From: Formosa sp.
Lineage (GTDB): Bacteria; Bacteroidota; Bacteroidia; Flavobacteriales; Flavobacteriaceae
Assembly (NCBI GenBank): GCA_018673215.1
Contig: JABHDE010000049.1
Location: 1 to 48,944 of the forward strand
Direction: 5' to 3'
Length of the DNA: 48,944 bases
Shown here: positions 1 to 8,834 of the stretch, one piece after another
How the letters are laid out: the number at the start of each line of letters is the position of its first letter
Position numbering within the stretch: position 1 is the first letter of the stretch
Translations under genes and position numbers: made by a program
Notes under the pieces: generated by a model
What the model was told of the DNA's origin: nothing
What the model saw: only the letters and a program-made list of their open reading frames with translations
Database searches by the model: none

Positions 1-1
1 A

Positions 2-292
2 TGGATGCAAGCTTTTGCCGTTGGGTCATCTGTCGGTGGAATGTTACCCTTCAGTCGCGCCCATGAAACAGAAGCAGATGAAATCGGTTTATATCTCACC
101 GCAATTGCGGGTTACAACCCAAATGAAGCGGCTTTATTATGGGAACGGATGAAAGCAAATAGCGACGGTAAAAGTCCTCCTGAATTTTTAAGTACACATC
201 CTTCTAATGATTCTAGAATTTCGAACTTAAGAGCATTGTCTTCCAAAGCAAAAGAGGAGGCACTTAAATTTGGAGTGACATCTTTTAGATGA
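2..292 (+). CDS. M48 family metallopeptidase, C-terminal fragment
   Basis: This is the 3' end of a gene whose start lies left of the window; the reading frame is open from base 2. The visible 96 residues contain AHETEADEIG, which matches the downstream zinc-ligand segment of M48 peptidases, where the first Glu of ExxxxD binds zinc. The tail has the typical STHPSNDSRISNL segment of the YggG/LoiP/BepA-like group. These are usually periplasmic or lipoprotein proteases for outer-membrane quality control. The HEXXH motif and any signal peptide lie outside the window, so activity and location cannot be judged. A perfect terminator follows at 330-359. Confidence 0.85.
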   Translation, partial: WMQAFAVGSSVGGMLPFSRAHETEADEIGLYLTAIAGYNPNEAALLWERMKANSDGKSPPEFLSTHPSNDSRISNLRALSSKAKEEALKFGVTSFR

Positions 293-329
293 TATTAACT
301 TGAGAGTTGAATTAAATCATTAAATTAGG

Positions 330-359
330 AGCTGATTAACTAACTAATCAGCTTTTTTT
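330..359 (+). terminator. Intrinsic terminator between the M48 peptidase and MFS genes
   Basis: A perfect 9-bp stem (AGCTGATTA at 330-338, TAATCAGCT at 345-353) with a 6-nt loop is followed by a T run to 359. The next base is the A of the MFS start codon at 360. It fits a rho-independent terminator for the M48 gene. Its direct contact with the next start codon is unusual. Confidence 0.8.
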
Positions 360-1676
360 ATGAAAAAATATGAAAAAGGAAGCAAGCAACTCACCAAAGC
401 TTGGGCTTTCTATGACTGGGCAAATTCAGTGTATCCCCTCGTAATTAGTACCGCAGTATTTCCAATTTATTACAGTAGTTTAACAAGTTCATTTGCGAAT
501 GAGGCAGGAGATATTTCTTTTTTAGGGATGCTCTGGAATCCAACTACTTTATACGATTATACATTATCATTTTCATTTTTAATAGTGGCCTGTTGTTCAC
601 CAATTTTATCTGCTATTGCCGATTACATGGGTAATAAATTAAAATTTTTAAAATTCTTTTGCTTCTTGGGAGCCGTCTCTGTTATGTGTCTTTTCTTTTT
701 TACGGGGCCTGAAACATTATGGGTGGCGCTCACATTTACCATTTTGGCAAGTATTGGTTTTTGGGGTAGTTTGGTGTTTTATAATGCCTACTTACCAGAA
801 GTAGCCTTTCCAGAGCAACAAGATAAAGTCAGTGCTCAGGGGTTTATTTATGGATATCTAGGGTCTGTATTATTACTCGTTTTTAGTCTTTTTATGGTAG
901 AAAAACCAGATTGGTTTGGAATTACAAATCCTAGTTTGGCGCCCCGAATTACTTTTTTATTGGTGGGTATTTGGTGGATTGGTTTTGCTCAATTTACCTA
1001 CCGCAGTCTGCTAAACAATGTCTTTAATCACAAACCAGAAAAAGATTTTATTTGGAAAGGATTAAAAGAATTGAAAATTGTTTTGAAACAACTTGTAAAT
1101 TACCCACAACTCAAATATTTTTTGGTTTCTTTTTTCTGTTTCAGCGTTGGAGTTCAAACCATCGTATTAATGGCGGGAATTTTTGGAAGTAAAGAACTTG
1201 GGTTGCCTACTTCTAATTTAATTTTCACCATCATAATTGTACAATTAGTGGCTGTTGTAGGTGCTTATTTATTTTCAAGACTTTCAACTAAAATTGGTAA
1301 TATCAGTACTTTAAAACTAACTCTTATGATATGGGGTGGTGTTTGTTTTTTAGCTTTTTCATTAGATAAAAGTCAAGCGAATGTGGATTACTACTTTTAT
1401 GGTTTGGGTATAATGCTAGGATTTGTATTAGGAGCGACGCAATCTATTGGACGTTCGACCTATTCAAAGTTGTTACCAGACACACATGACCATGCTACAT
1501 ATTTTAGTTTTTATGATGTGACTGAAAAATTAGCGATCGTATTAGGGATGTTTATATTTGGATTCCTTATCCATTTAACAGATTCTATGCAATACTCTGT
1601 ACTCTTTTTGGCACTCTTTTTTGCAATTGCGTATGTGGTTATAAACAGAATTAAAGCTACCGAACATGTCAATTAA
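360..1676 (+). CDS. MFS transporter, Atg22/UMF1-like
   Basis: A 438-residue integral membrane protein with about 12 hydrophobic segments. The N-terminal KAWAFYDWANS motif is the hallmark of the bacterial relatives of the yeast vacuole effluxer Atg22 (UMF1 family of the major facilitator superfamily). The second half carries GATQSIGRSTYSKLLP, also typical of this family. The substrate is unknown; Atg22 itself exports amino acids from the vacuole, but that cannot be transferred here. The ATG at 360 is the only sensible start, because the family motif begins at residue 14. No separate promoter is evident between the upstream terminator and the start. Confidence 0.88.
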   Translation: MKKYEKGSKQLTKAWAFYDWANSVYPLVISTAVFPIYYSSLTSSFANEAGDISFLGMLWNPTTLYDYTLSFSFLIVACCSPILSAIADYMGNKLKFLKFFCFLGAVSVMCLFFFTGPETLWVALTFTILASIGFWGSLVFYNAYLPEVAFPEQQDKVSAQGFIYGYLGSVLLLVFSLFMVEKPDWFGITNPSLAPRITFLLVGIWWIGFAQFTYRSLLNNVFNHKPEKDFIWKGLKELKIVLKQLVNYPQLKYFLVSFFCFSVGVQTIVLMAGIFGSKELGLPTSNLIFTIIIVQLVAVVGAYLFSRLSTKIGNISTLKLTLMIWGGVCFLAFSLDKSQANVDYYFYGLGIMLGFVLGATQSIGRSTYSKLLPDTHDHATYFSFYDVTEKLAIVLGMFIFGFLIHLTDSMQYSVLFLALFFAIAYVVINRIKATEHVN

Positions 1677-1836
1677 TTTATGAATTAATAGCCTCAAAAA
1701 CTTAAATTGGCACAACAATTGAACTTTAGGTAATGGAACTAAAATTTATTCCCTATCAACAGGGATAGATTAAGTTTTTAATTAACTATTAATATCTAAT
1801 TAGTTCTGTTTTATGACAGAATGACCTAATATATCT

Positions 1837-4284
1837 ATGAGCAAATCAAAATTTACAATGCTTGACAGTTTGTCATTACAAGACTTTGATGAAAATTCAG
1901 AGTTAATACCTTTAATGACTACTGAAGACGAAGAAGCTATAAATAATGAATCTCTTCCAGAATCAATTTCGATTCTTTCTCTTAGAAATACCGTTTTATT
2001 TCCAGGAGTTGTGATCCCAATCACTGCTGGTCGTGATAAGTCCATTCAATTAATAAATGAAGCCAATTCTGGTTCCAAAGTAATTGGTGTAGTTTCTCAA
2101 AAAGATGAAACTATAGAAGACCCTTCAATTGATGATATCTATACAACTGGAACCGTAGCACGTATTTTAAAAGTACTTAAAATGCCTGACGGCAACACAA
2201 CTGTAATTATTCAGGGGAAAAAGAGATTTCAAATTTCTGAAATGGTTTCAGAGACCCCATATATGTCTGCTAAAATTCAGGATGTTCCCGAAAAAAGTCC
2301 CACAGGGACTACCGAATTCCCAGCCATCATAGAGTCGATTAAGGACTTAGCACTTCAGATTATTAAACAAAGTCCAACAATTCCAAGTGAAGCTTCCTTT
2401 GCAATTAAAAATATTGAAAGCAGTTCATTTTTGATCAACTTTGTGTCTTCAAACATGAATTTATCAGTTGTTGAAAAACAAAAATTATTAGAAGTTAATG
2501 ACCTTCAAGAACGTGCCTTACTCACTTTAAAGCACATGAATATTGAGTTTCAACGCTTAGAACTTAAAAATGATATTCAATCCAAGGTACAAAGTGATAT
2601 GAACCAGCAACAGCGTGAGTATTTCTTACAACAGCAAATCAAAACTATCCAAGAAGAATTAGGGGGGGTGAGCTATGAAGAAGAAATTGAAGAAATGAAA
2701 GCACGAGCGCTTAAAAAGAAATGGAACAAAAAAATAGAAAAACATTTTAATAAAGAAATTGGAAAGCTTCAACGCATGAATCCACAAGTTGCGGAGTATT
2801 CCATTCAACGAAATTATTTAGATCTGTTTTTAGATTTGCCATGGAATTCTTTTAGTAAAGATAATTTTGATTTGAAGCGTGCCCAAAAAATATTGGATCG
2901 TGATCATTTTGGCTTAGAAGAAGTCAAACGTCGAATTATTGAATATCTGGCAGTTTTGAAACTTAGAAAAGATATGAAATCTCCAATTCTATGCCTGTAC
3001 GGCCCTCCAGGAGTTGGTAAAACATCTTTAGGAAAATCCATCGCTGAAGCCTTAGGAAGAGAATACATACGCATTTCTTTAGGAGGTTTAAGAGATGAAG
3101 CTGAAATAAGAGGTCATAGAAAAACATATATAGGTGCTATGCCAGGGAGAATCATACAAAGTCTCAAAAAAGCAGGTACTTCTAATCCCGTTTTTGTTTT
3201 GGATGAAATTGATAAACTTTCGAGTTCAAATCAAGGCGATCCGTCTTCTGCCATGTTAGAAGTATTAGACCCTGAACAAAATTCGGAGTTTTATGACAAC
3301 TTTTTAGAAATGGGGTATGACCTTTCTAAAGTTATGTTTGTAGCAACTTCTAACAGTCTCAACACCATACAACCAGCACTTTTGGATCGTATGGAAATTA
3401 TCAATGTGAATGGTTATACAATTGAAGAAAAGGTTCAAATAGGAAAAAAATTCCTATTACCCAAGCAAATCAAGGAACACGGAATGAAAGTTTCTGATCT
3501 TAAAATTGCTCAACCTCAATTAGAAAAAATTGTGGAAGGTTATACAAGAGAATCAGGAGTTCGTGGTTTAGAGAAGCAAATTGCTAAAATGGTACGTTAT
3601 GCTGCCAAAAATATTGCGATGGAAGAATCTTATAACGTTAAGGTTTCTAATGAAGCAATAATTGAAGTTTTGGGCAGCCCAAAACTAGAACGTGATAAAT
3701 ATGAAAATAATGATTTTGCAGGCGTAGTAACTGGATTGGCATGGACACGTGTTGGTGGCGATATTTTATTTATTGAATCGATCTTATCTAAAGGAAAAGG
3801 GAATTTGAATATCACCGGGAATTTAGGGAAAGTAATGAAAGAATCGGCAACTATTGCGATGGAATACATTAAAGCTAATGCGGATTTATACGATCTGAGA
3901 CCAGAAATTTTTGACAGCTATAATGTTCATATACATGTTCCAGAGGGTGCCACTCCAAAAGATGGACCTAGTGCAGGAATAACTATGTTAACTTCTTTAG
4001 TGTCTTTACTAACCCAGAAAAAAATAAAGAAAAGTTTAGCGATGACTGGAGAAATTACATTGCGAGGCAAAGTTCTTCCTGTAGGAGGAATTAAAGAGAA
4101 AATTTTGGCTGCTAAACGAGCAAAAATAAAAGAAATCATTTTATCAAAAGAAAATAAAAGTGATATTGAATACATTAATCAATCCTATCTAAAAGGTTTG
4201 ACGTTTCATTTTGTTTCTGAGATGAGTGAAGTCATTGAAATAGCTATTACAAATCAAAAGGTTAAAAACGCAAAAACTCTGTAA
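1837..4284 (+). CDS. lon: ATP-dependent protease Lon (endopeptidase La)
   Basis: An 815-residue cytosolic AAA+ serine protease that degrades damaged and regulatory proteins. Domains in order: acidic N-terminal tail (about 1-40), LON substrate-binding domain (about 42-240), coiled helical region, AAA+ module with Walker A GPPGVGKT (389-396) and Walker [10 protein letters not shown], then the Lon protease domain. The catalytic dyad is visible: Ser712 in DGPSAG and Lys755 in GGIKEK. Length is normal for the family. It stands alone, with 160 bp upstream and 73 bp before porQ. The upstream region has two short hairpins (around 1750-1765 and 1804-1821) but no clear TAnnTTTG promoter box. Confidence 0.97.
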   Translation: MSKSKFTMLDSLSLQDFDENSELIPLMTTEDEEAINNESLPESISILSLRNTVLFPGVVIPITAGRDKSIQLINEANSGSKVIGVVSQKDETIEDPSIDDIYTTGTVARILKVLKMPDGNTTVIIQGKKRFQISEMVSETPYMSAKIQDVPEKSPTGTTEFPAIIESIKDLALQIIKQSPTIPSEASFAIKNIESSSFLINFVSSNMNLSVVEKQKLLEVNDLQERALLTLKHMNIEFQRLELKNDIQSKVQSDMNQQQREYFLQQQIKTIQEELGGVSYEEEIEEMKARALKKKWNKKIEKHFNKEIGKLQRMNPQVAEYSIQRNYLDLFLDLPWNSFSKDNFDLKRAQKILDRDHFGLEEVKRRIIEYLAVLKLRKDMKSPILCLYGPPGVGKTSLGKSIAEALGREYIRISLGGLRDEAEIRGHRKTYIGAMPGRIIQSLKKAGTSNPVFVLDEIDKLSSSNQGDPSSAMLEVLDPEQNSEFYDNFLEMGYDLSKVMFVATSNSLNTIQPALLDRMEIINVNGYTIEEKVQIGKKFLLPKQIKEHGMKVSDLKIAQPQLEKIVEGYTRESGVRGLEKQIAKMVRYAAKNIAMEESYNVKVSNEAIIEVLGSPKLERDKYENNDFAGVVTGLAWTRVGGDILFIESILSKGKGNLNITGNLGKVMKESATIAMEYIKANADLYDLRPEIFDSYNVHIHVPEGATPKDGPSAGITMLTSLVSLLTQKKIKKSLAMTGEITLRGKVLPVGGIKEKILAAKRAKIKEIILSKENKSDIEYINQSYLKGLTFHFVSEMSEVIEIAITNQKVKNAKTL

Positions 4285-4348
4285 GTTTCAATATTTCAGT
4301 GTTGTTCAAAATAAACCCATCTAATATCCGTTTTAGAACTGATTTATA

Positions 4349-4356
4349 TATTTTTG
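4349..4356 (+). promoter_or_regulatory. Candidate -7 box for porQ-cmk
   Basis: TATTTTTG matches the Bacteroidota -7 consensus TAnnTTTG. It ends one base before the first porQ ATG (4358) and seven before the second in-frame ATG (4364). If used, transcription would begin at about 4362-4365 and the mRNA would be nearly leaderless. No convincing -33 TTTG is seen, so this is tentative. Confidence 0.3.
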
Positions 4357-4357
4357 C

Positions 4358-5383
4358 ATGCGAATGAGGATATTGTTGATGTTTTTTTTAGTTATGTATA
4401 GTGGTACTTCTTCCTATGCGCAATTAGGAGGCGAATCTACTTACCAATTTCTAAATCTTATATCCTCGCCGCGTCAAGCTGCTTTAGGCGGTAAATCTAT
4501 TACTAATGTAGATTACGATGTCACTCAAGCATTATATAATCCTGCGACCATCAACGAAGATATGGACAACCAATTGGCTGTCAATTACTCGAGTTATCTG
4601 GGTGATATTAGCTATGGAACTGCGGCTTATGCATATACATGGGATCGGAGAACACAAACCTTTCATATAGGAATGACTTATGTGAATTATGGAAGTTTTG
4701 ATGGATATGATGAAAATGGGATAAGTACAGGTGAGTTTTCAGGAAATGAAGCTGCTCTTTCTGTGGGATATGCCACTCAAATTGGTTATTCAGATTTTTA
4801 TGTTGGTTCAAATCTTAAGTTGATATCTTCAAAATTAGAACAGTATAATTCCATCGGAGTTGCGGTAGATGTTGGTTTTATTTATGTCAATGAATATTTG
4901 GATTTTAATGCAGCATTAGTGATTCGTAATTTCGGAATGCAATTGACAACTTATGCAGGTTTGAAAGAAAAGTTACCTTTTGAAATTGATCTTGGATTTT
5001 CTCAGAAACTTGAAAATGTTCCATTAAGGTGGCATGTGACACTTGAAAATTTACAACAATGGCCCATAGCCACCGAAAATCCAGCTCGTGCTACCACCGA
5101 CTTAAATGGAACTCAAACACCTGAAGAAGTAGGATTTTTTAGCAATATAATACGACATACCATCCTTGGAATGGAGTTATTTCCTGATAAAGGATTTAAC
5201 ATTCGATTGGGTTACAGTTTTAGAAGAGCAGCAGAGTTAAAAATATTAGAACAACGAAACTTTTCGGGTCTTTCTTTTGGAGTTGGCTTGAAAATTAATA
5301 AATTGAGATTTAGTTACACACATGCACGTTATTCATCGGCAGCAAACACCAGTTTTCTGGGGTTACAAATAAATTTACAATAG
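4358..5383 (+). CDS. porQ: Type IX secretion system protein PorQ
   Basis: A 341-residue exported protein: a hydrophobic signal peptide ending near SSYAQ, then a predicted outer-membrane beta-barrel rich in alternating aromatic and glycine-containing strands, ending in LGLQINLQ. The mature N-terminus (LGGESTYQFLNL...SPRQAALGG) is characteristic of PorQ of the PorV/PorQ family, part of the outer-membrane machinery of the Bacteroidota type IX secretion system (gliding and secretion of CTD proteins). The porQ-cmk order is common in Flavobacteriia. The start may be 4358 or the next in-frame ATG at 4364, which gives an equally good signal peptide. The stop overlaps the cmk GTG start by one base, so the two are co-translated. 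Confidence 0.85.
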   Translation: MRMRILLMFFLVMYSGTSSYAQLGGESTYQFLNLISSPRQAALGGKSITNVDYDVTQALYNPATINEDMDNQLAVNYSSYLGDISYGTAAYAYTWDRRTQTFHIGMTYVNYGSFDGYDENGISTGEFSGNEAALSVGYATQIGYSDFYVGSNLKLISSKLEQYNSIGVAVDVGFIYVNEYLDFNAALVIRNFGMQLTTYAGLKEKLPFEIDLGFSQKLENVPLRWHVTLENLQQWPIATENPARATTDLNGTQTPEEVGFFSNIIRHTILGMELFPDKGFNIRLGYSFRRAAELKILEQRNFSGLSFGVGLKINKLRFSYTHARYSSAANTSFLGLQINLQ

Positions 5384-6066
5384 TGAAAAAAATAACGATA
5401 GCCATAGATGGTTTTTCTTCCACAGGGAAGAGTACGCTTGCCAAACAATTGGCTCAAAAATTACAATATGTATATGTAGATTCTGGTGCAATGTACCGTG
5501 CAGTTGCATTATATACATTACAACAAAACTTAATTCAAGATACGATACTAGATACAGAATCTCTTATCAAGCATTTACCATCCATTAAAGTAACATTTCA
5601 ATACAATGAATCTTTAAAAGCATCGGAGATTTACTTGAATGGTGAGAATGTCAATACAGAAATTAGAAGTATGGAGGTTTCAAATGCCGTCAGTAGAGTC
5701 GCAACAGTTCCTGAAGTTCGCCAACAACTTGTAGCCTTACAGCAACAAATGGGAGTTCATAAAGGGATCGTCATGGATGGAAGAGATATAGGCACTGTGG
5801 TTTTTCCTGATGCTGAACTGAAACTATTTATGAAGGCCTCTGCACACACTCGAGCACAACGTCGTTATGACGAACTGATAGGGTCGGGGACAGACGTTAC
5901 TTTTAAAGCTGTTCTAGAAAATATTACATCACGAGATCATCTTGATTCTACCAGAGAAGATTCTCCACTTTTTAAGGCTGCTGATGCTATTGAAATTGAC
6001 AATTCCAACCTAAGTTTAGACGAACAATTTGATAAGGTACTAGCTTTAGTGCAATCAAAATTATAG
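5383..6066 (+). CDS. cmk: Cytidylate kinase
   Basis: A 227-residue cytosolic nucleoside monophosphate kinase that phosphorylates CMP/dCMP from ATP in pyrimidine salvage and nucleotide supply. The P-loop GFSSTGKST is at residues 10-18, the NMP-binding segment DSGAMYRAVALY follows, and the family motif GRDIGTVVFPDAELKLF is in the middle. Length is standard. The start codon is GTG, sharing its G with the porQ TAG stop; no ATG upstream in frame would keep the conserved KKITIAIDG start. The next gene, rpsA, is also the classical neighbour of cmk in many bacteria. Confidence 0.96.
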   Translation: MKKITIAIDGFSSTGKSTLAKQLAQKLQYVYVDSGAMYRAVALYTLQQNLIQDTILDTESLIKHLPSIKVTFQYNESLKASEIYLNGENVNTEIRSMEVSNAVSRVATVPEVRQQLVALQQQMGVHKGIVMDGRDIGTVVFPDAELKLFMKASAHTRAQRRYDELIGSGTDVTFKAVLENITSRDHLDSTREDSPLFKAADAIEIDNSNLSLDEQFDKVLALVQSKL

Positions 6067-6104
6067 TACATATAATTTCTCTCTTAAAAACAGATAAGAA
6101 ATCA

Positions 6105-6136
6105 TTTGGATTCATTAGAGAATAGTCGTAACATTG
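6105..6136 (+). promoter_or_regulatory. Candidate rpsA promoter (-33 and -7)
   Basis: TTTG at 6105-6108 is followed after 20 nt by TAACATTG at 6129-6136, one mismatch from the Bacteroidota TAnnTTTG box. Transcription would start near 6143, giving a leader of about 105 nt before the rpsA ATG. Confidence 0.35.
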
Positions 6137-6139
6137 CAC

Positions 6140-6172
6140 TCCTTTTAGCAAATAATAGATTCAGTAAAAGGA
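6140..6172 (+). other. Stem-loop in the rpsA leader
   Basis: TCCTTTTA (6140-6147) pairs perfectly with TAAAAGGA (6165-6172) across a 17-nt loop. It lies close to the predicted transcript 5' end and about 80 nt before the rpsA start, within a 184-nt gap between cmk and rpsA. The right arm resembles a Shine-Dalgarno sequence and the left arm an anti-Shine-Dalgarno. It could take part in autoregulation by S1, as known for other bacteria, but this is inference. Confidence 0.35.
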
Positions 6173-6250
6173 ATTAACTATAATTAACAACGCTTTTATA
6201 GAATGGCTTAATCGAATCTAGCTTCTGTAAAATACAAATTTTAAACAGCC

Positions 6251-8083
6251 ATGGCTGAAGAAAAAAACACAAATGTGGAAGAAATTACTGCAGAAACTAA
6301 CGCAGTAGAAACGCCACAAGTAAACGAAGCTCAAGCTAATCCTGAGCAATTCCTAAAAGATTTTAACTGGCATAATTACGAAGAAGGTATCGATCCTGTT
6401 GACGATGCTAAACTCGATGAATTTGAGAAGCTAGTTGCAAGTAACTTTGTAGATACACTTGATGATCAAGTAGTTGAAGGGACTGTAATTCATATTTCTG
6501 ATCGCGATGCGATTATTGATATCAATGCAAAATCCGAAGGAGTTATTTCATTAAACGAATTTCGTTACAATCCAAACCTTGCAATTGGAGACAAAGTAGA
6601 AGTTTTAATTGATGTGCGTGAAGATGCAACAGGTCAATTAGTTCTATCTCACCGTAAGGCTAGAGTTATCAAGGCATGGGATCGTGTGATCGCTGCGAAT
6701 GAAACTGGAGAAATTGTAAATGGTTTTGTAAAATGTCGTACGAAAGGTGGTATGATTGTCGATGTATTTGGCATTGAAGCGTTCTTACCAGGATCACAAA
6801 TTGATGTGAAGCCAATTAGAGATTACGATCAGTATGTAAACAAAACAATGGAATTCAAAGTGGTTAAAATCAACCACGAATTCAAAAACGTTGTTGTTTC
6901 ACATAAAGCGCTTATTGAAGCGGATATCGAAATCCAGAAAAAAGAAATAATTAGTCAATTAGAAAAAGGTCAAGTTCTTGAAGGTGTGGTTAAAAACATC
7001 ACCTCTTACGGAGTCTTTATGGATCTTGGTGGTGTTGATGGTTTAGTTCATATTACAGACCTTTCTTGGTCAAGAATCAATCATCCAAGTGAGATTGTAG
7101 AACTGGATCAAAAACTAAACGTTGTAATTCTTGACTTTGATGAAAATAAATCTAGAATTCAATTAGGTCTTAAACAATTAAGCAAACACCCATGGGATGC
7201 CCTTGGTGAAGATGTTAAAATTGGAGACGAAATTGAGGGTAAAGTAGTAGTCATTGCTGATTACGGTGCATTTATCGAAGTAGTAGAAGGAGTAGAAGGC
7301 TTAATTCACGTTTCTGAAATGTCTTGGTCTACACACTTACGTTCTGCACAAGATTTCGTTAAAGTAGGCGATAAAATTAAAGCTCAGATCTTAACTTTAG
7401 ATAGAGAAGATCGTAAAATGTCATTAGGTATCAAGCAATTGTCTGCAGATCCTTGGACAGATATTACTTCTAAATTCCCTGTTGCTTCTAAGCACACTGG
7501 AATTGTAAGAAACTTCACAAACTTTGGTGTTTTTGTTGAATTAGAAGAAGGTATTGATGGATTAATTTACATCTCTGATTTATCTTGGACTAAGAAAGTA
7601 AAACATCCAAGCGAATTTTGTGCTGTAGGAGATAATTTAGAAGTTGTGGTTCTTGAATTAGACGTTGAAGCTAGAAAATTAAGCTTAGGTCACAAACAAA
7701 CAACTGATAACCCTTGGGATAAATATCAAACTGAATTTGCATTAAACACTAAGCATACAGCTTCTATTGAAGAGATTGTAGACAAGGGTGCGACTGTAAA
7801 ATTCAACGAAGATGTTGTAGCATTTGTTCCTTCACGTCATCTTGAAAAAGAGGATGGAACGAAGCTCAAAAAAGGAGAAGAAACTGAGTTTGTAATCATT
7901 GAATTCAATAAAGAATTTAAACGTGTTGTAGCTTCTCATACGGCTCTTTTTAAAGCAGAAGAAGTGAAGCATGTCAAAGCAGCTGTTAAAAAAGCAGCTA
8001 GTAGCGCAGCAGAAGCAAAACCTACTTTAGGAGATGCTAATGATGCTTTACAAGCACTTAAAGACAAAATGGACGGGAAATAA
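6251..8083 (+). CDS. rpsA: 30S ribosomal protein S1
   Basis: A 610-residue RNA-binding protein of the small subunit that helps mRNAs dock for translation initiation. An acidic N-terminal segment of about 70 residues precedes six S1/OB-fold repeats at roughly 74-140, 153-225, 240-310, 325-398, 412-485 and 498-570. Repeats 3-5 carry the typical YGVFMDLGGVDGLVHIT-type core. The C-terminus is an Ala/Lys-rich tail. This is longer than the E. coli protein (557 residues), as is usual in Bacteroidota. It is followed by a very strong terminator. Confidence 0.97.
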   Translation: MAEEKNTNVEEITAETNAVETPQVNEAQANPEQFLKDFNWHNYEEGIDPVDDAKLDEFEKLVASNFVDTLDDQVVEGTVIHISDRDAIIDINAKSEGVISLNEFRYNPNLAIGDKVEVLIDVREDATGQLVLSHRKARVIKAWDRVIAANETGEIVNGFVKCRTKGGMIVDVFGIEAFLPGSQIDVKPIRDYDQYVNKTMEFKVVKINHEFKNVVVSHKALIEADIEIQKKEIISQLEKGQVLEGVVKNITSYGVFMDLGGVDGLVHITDLSWSRINHPSEIVELDQKLNVVILDFDENKSRIQLGLKQLSKHPWDALGEDVKIGDEIEGKVVVIADYGAFIEVVEGVEGLIHVSEMSWSTHLRSAQDFVKVGDKIKAQILTLDREDRKMSLGIKQLSADPWTDITSKFPVASKHTGIVRNFTNFGVFVELEEGIDGLIYISDLSWTKKVKHPSEFCAVGDNLEVVVLELDVEARKLSLGHKQTTDNPWDKYQTEFALNTKHTASIEEIVDKGATVKFNEDVVAFVPSRHLEKEDGTKLKKGEETEFVIIEFNKEFKRVVASHTALFKAEEVKHVKAAVKKAASSAAEAKPTLGDANDALQALKDKMDGK

Positions 8084-8106
8084 ATCTTGACTAAGTCTTA
8101 TAATTT

Positions 8107-8140
8107 AAAAGAGCCTTCTCATTGAGAAGGCTCTTTTTTT
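8107..8140 (+). terminator. Intrinsic terminator of rpsA
   Basis: A perfect 14-bp stem (8107-8120 with 8124-8137) and a 3-nt ATT loop, followed by a T run to 8140. The left arm begins with four A residues, so it may also stop transcription arriving from the right. Confidence 0.93.
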
Positions 8141-8222
8141 ATGTTTAAATTTTCATTTAATATTTTACTATTCTTTCTTCTGAAGAATTTGAGTTGGGGC
8201 TATTTCTAGTTATATATATATC

Positions 8223-8254
8223 AAAAAAAAGCCGCTTCATTTCTGAAACGGCTT
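8223..8254 (-). terminator. Intrinsic terminator of the peroxiredoxin operon
   Basis: Read on the minus strand, AAGCCGTTTCA and TGAAGCGGCTT form a stem of about 11 bp with one mismatch and a short AAA/AT loop, followed by eight T residues. It lies 18 nt beyond the stop codon at 8273, facing the rpsA terminator. Confidence 0.8.
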
Positions 8255-8272
8255 AAAATATTAATACGAACT

Positions 8273-8530
8273 TTAGGTATCAATTGATCCTAATACACGC
8301 ATCATAAAGCTATTCAAAGCTTCTTTTTGTGGCAACCCCTCTTTAATCATTTTATGAACCTCAAGAGCACCATACATATTAGAGATCAATTCTCCAATCA
8401 CATCCAATTCTTCGTCTTTTAGACTGGGAACTTCGGTGAGAGCTTCTAAAGTTTCGAGGGTTTCAACGATGTAATCTTCGTCGTTTGCCTCAATAAATTG
8501 AGTTAAATGTTTAATTACTGGCAGCTTCAT
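8273..8530 (-). CDS. Small conserved protein, DUF6952-like
   Basis: An 85-residue acidic, helical protein without signal peptide or membrane segment. I recognise it only as the short Flavobacteriia family (DUF6952) that follows thioredoxin genes; no function is known. The visible features are a run of Glu-rich amphipathic helices (DEDYIVETLETLEAL, KDEELDVIGELISNM) and no cysteine, so it is not itself a redox protein. Its start lies 20 nt inside the thioredoxin gene, in another frame, implying translational coupling. A role with the upstream thioredoxin or peroxiredoxin is inferred from context only. Confidence 0.8.
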   Translation of the reverse strand: MKLPVIKHLTQFIEANDEDYIVETLETLEALTEVPSLKDEELDVIGELISNMYGALEVHKMIKEGLPQKEALNSFMMRVLGSIDT

Positions 8531-8822
8531 CTACAAGTTCTTTTAGCACATCAAACTTATTTGTTTGTGTTTGGTTTATAAACTGCCCTGATTTAAAAAC
8601 TGCGAAAGTAGGTAAGTTGTCTACTGTTGCGAGTTTTCTACTTTCAGGGAATTTTTCTGCATCTACGATTACAAAGGTCGCATCTGGCATTTCAGACGCT
8701 AATTTTTTAAACTTAGGTTTCATGATTCTACAATTTCCACACCACGTCGCAGAGTATTGAACGACTACAAATGAGTTATCAGAAATAATGGATTGCAGAT
8801 TGTCTTCAGAAAGTTCTTGCAT
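8511..8822 (-). CDS. Thioredoxin family protein
   Basis: A 103-residue cytosolic thioredoxin-fold protein. The active site is WCGNC (Cys28 and Cys31) in place of the canonical WCGPC; the Asn for Pro change should shift the redox potential. A cis-Pro segment LPTFAVF is present. It has no signal peptide. It sits 12 nt after a 2-Cys peroxiredoxin gene on the same strand, so it is a good candidate reductant for that enzyme. The 3' end overlaps the next small gene by 20 nt. The residues are seen directly; the partner assignment is inference. Confidence 0.9.
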   Translation of the reverse strand: MQELSEDNLQSIISDNSFVVVQYSATWCGNCRIMKPKFKKLASEMPDATFVIVDAEKFPESRKLATVDNLPTFAVFKSGQFINQTQTNKFDVLKELVDEAASN

Positions 8823-8834
8823 GATAATTAGTTT

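Noticed and set aside
1750-1821. Two short hairpins upstream of lon
   Set aside because: Stems of five to seven pairs in AT-rich DNA with no T run; they match no heat-shock element I know, so I give no function.
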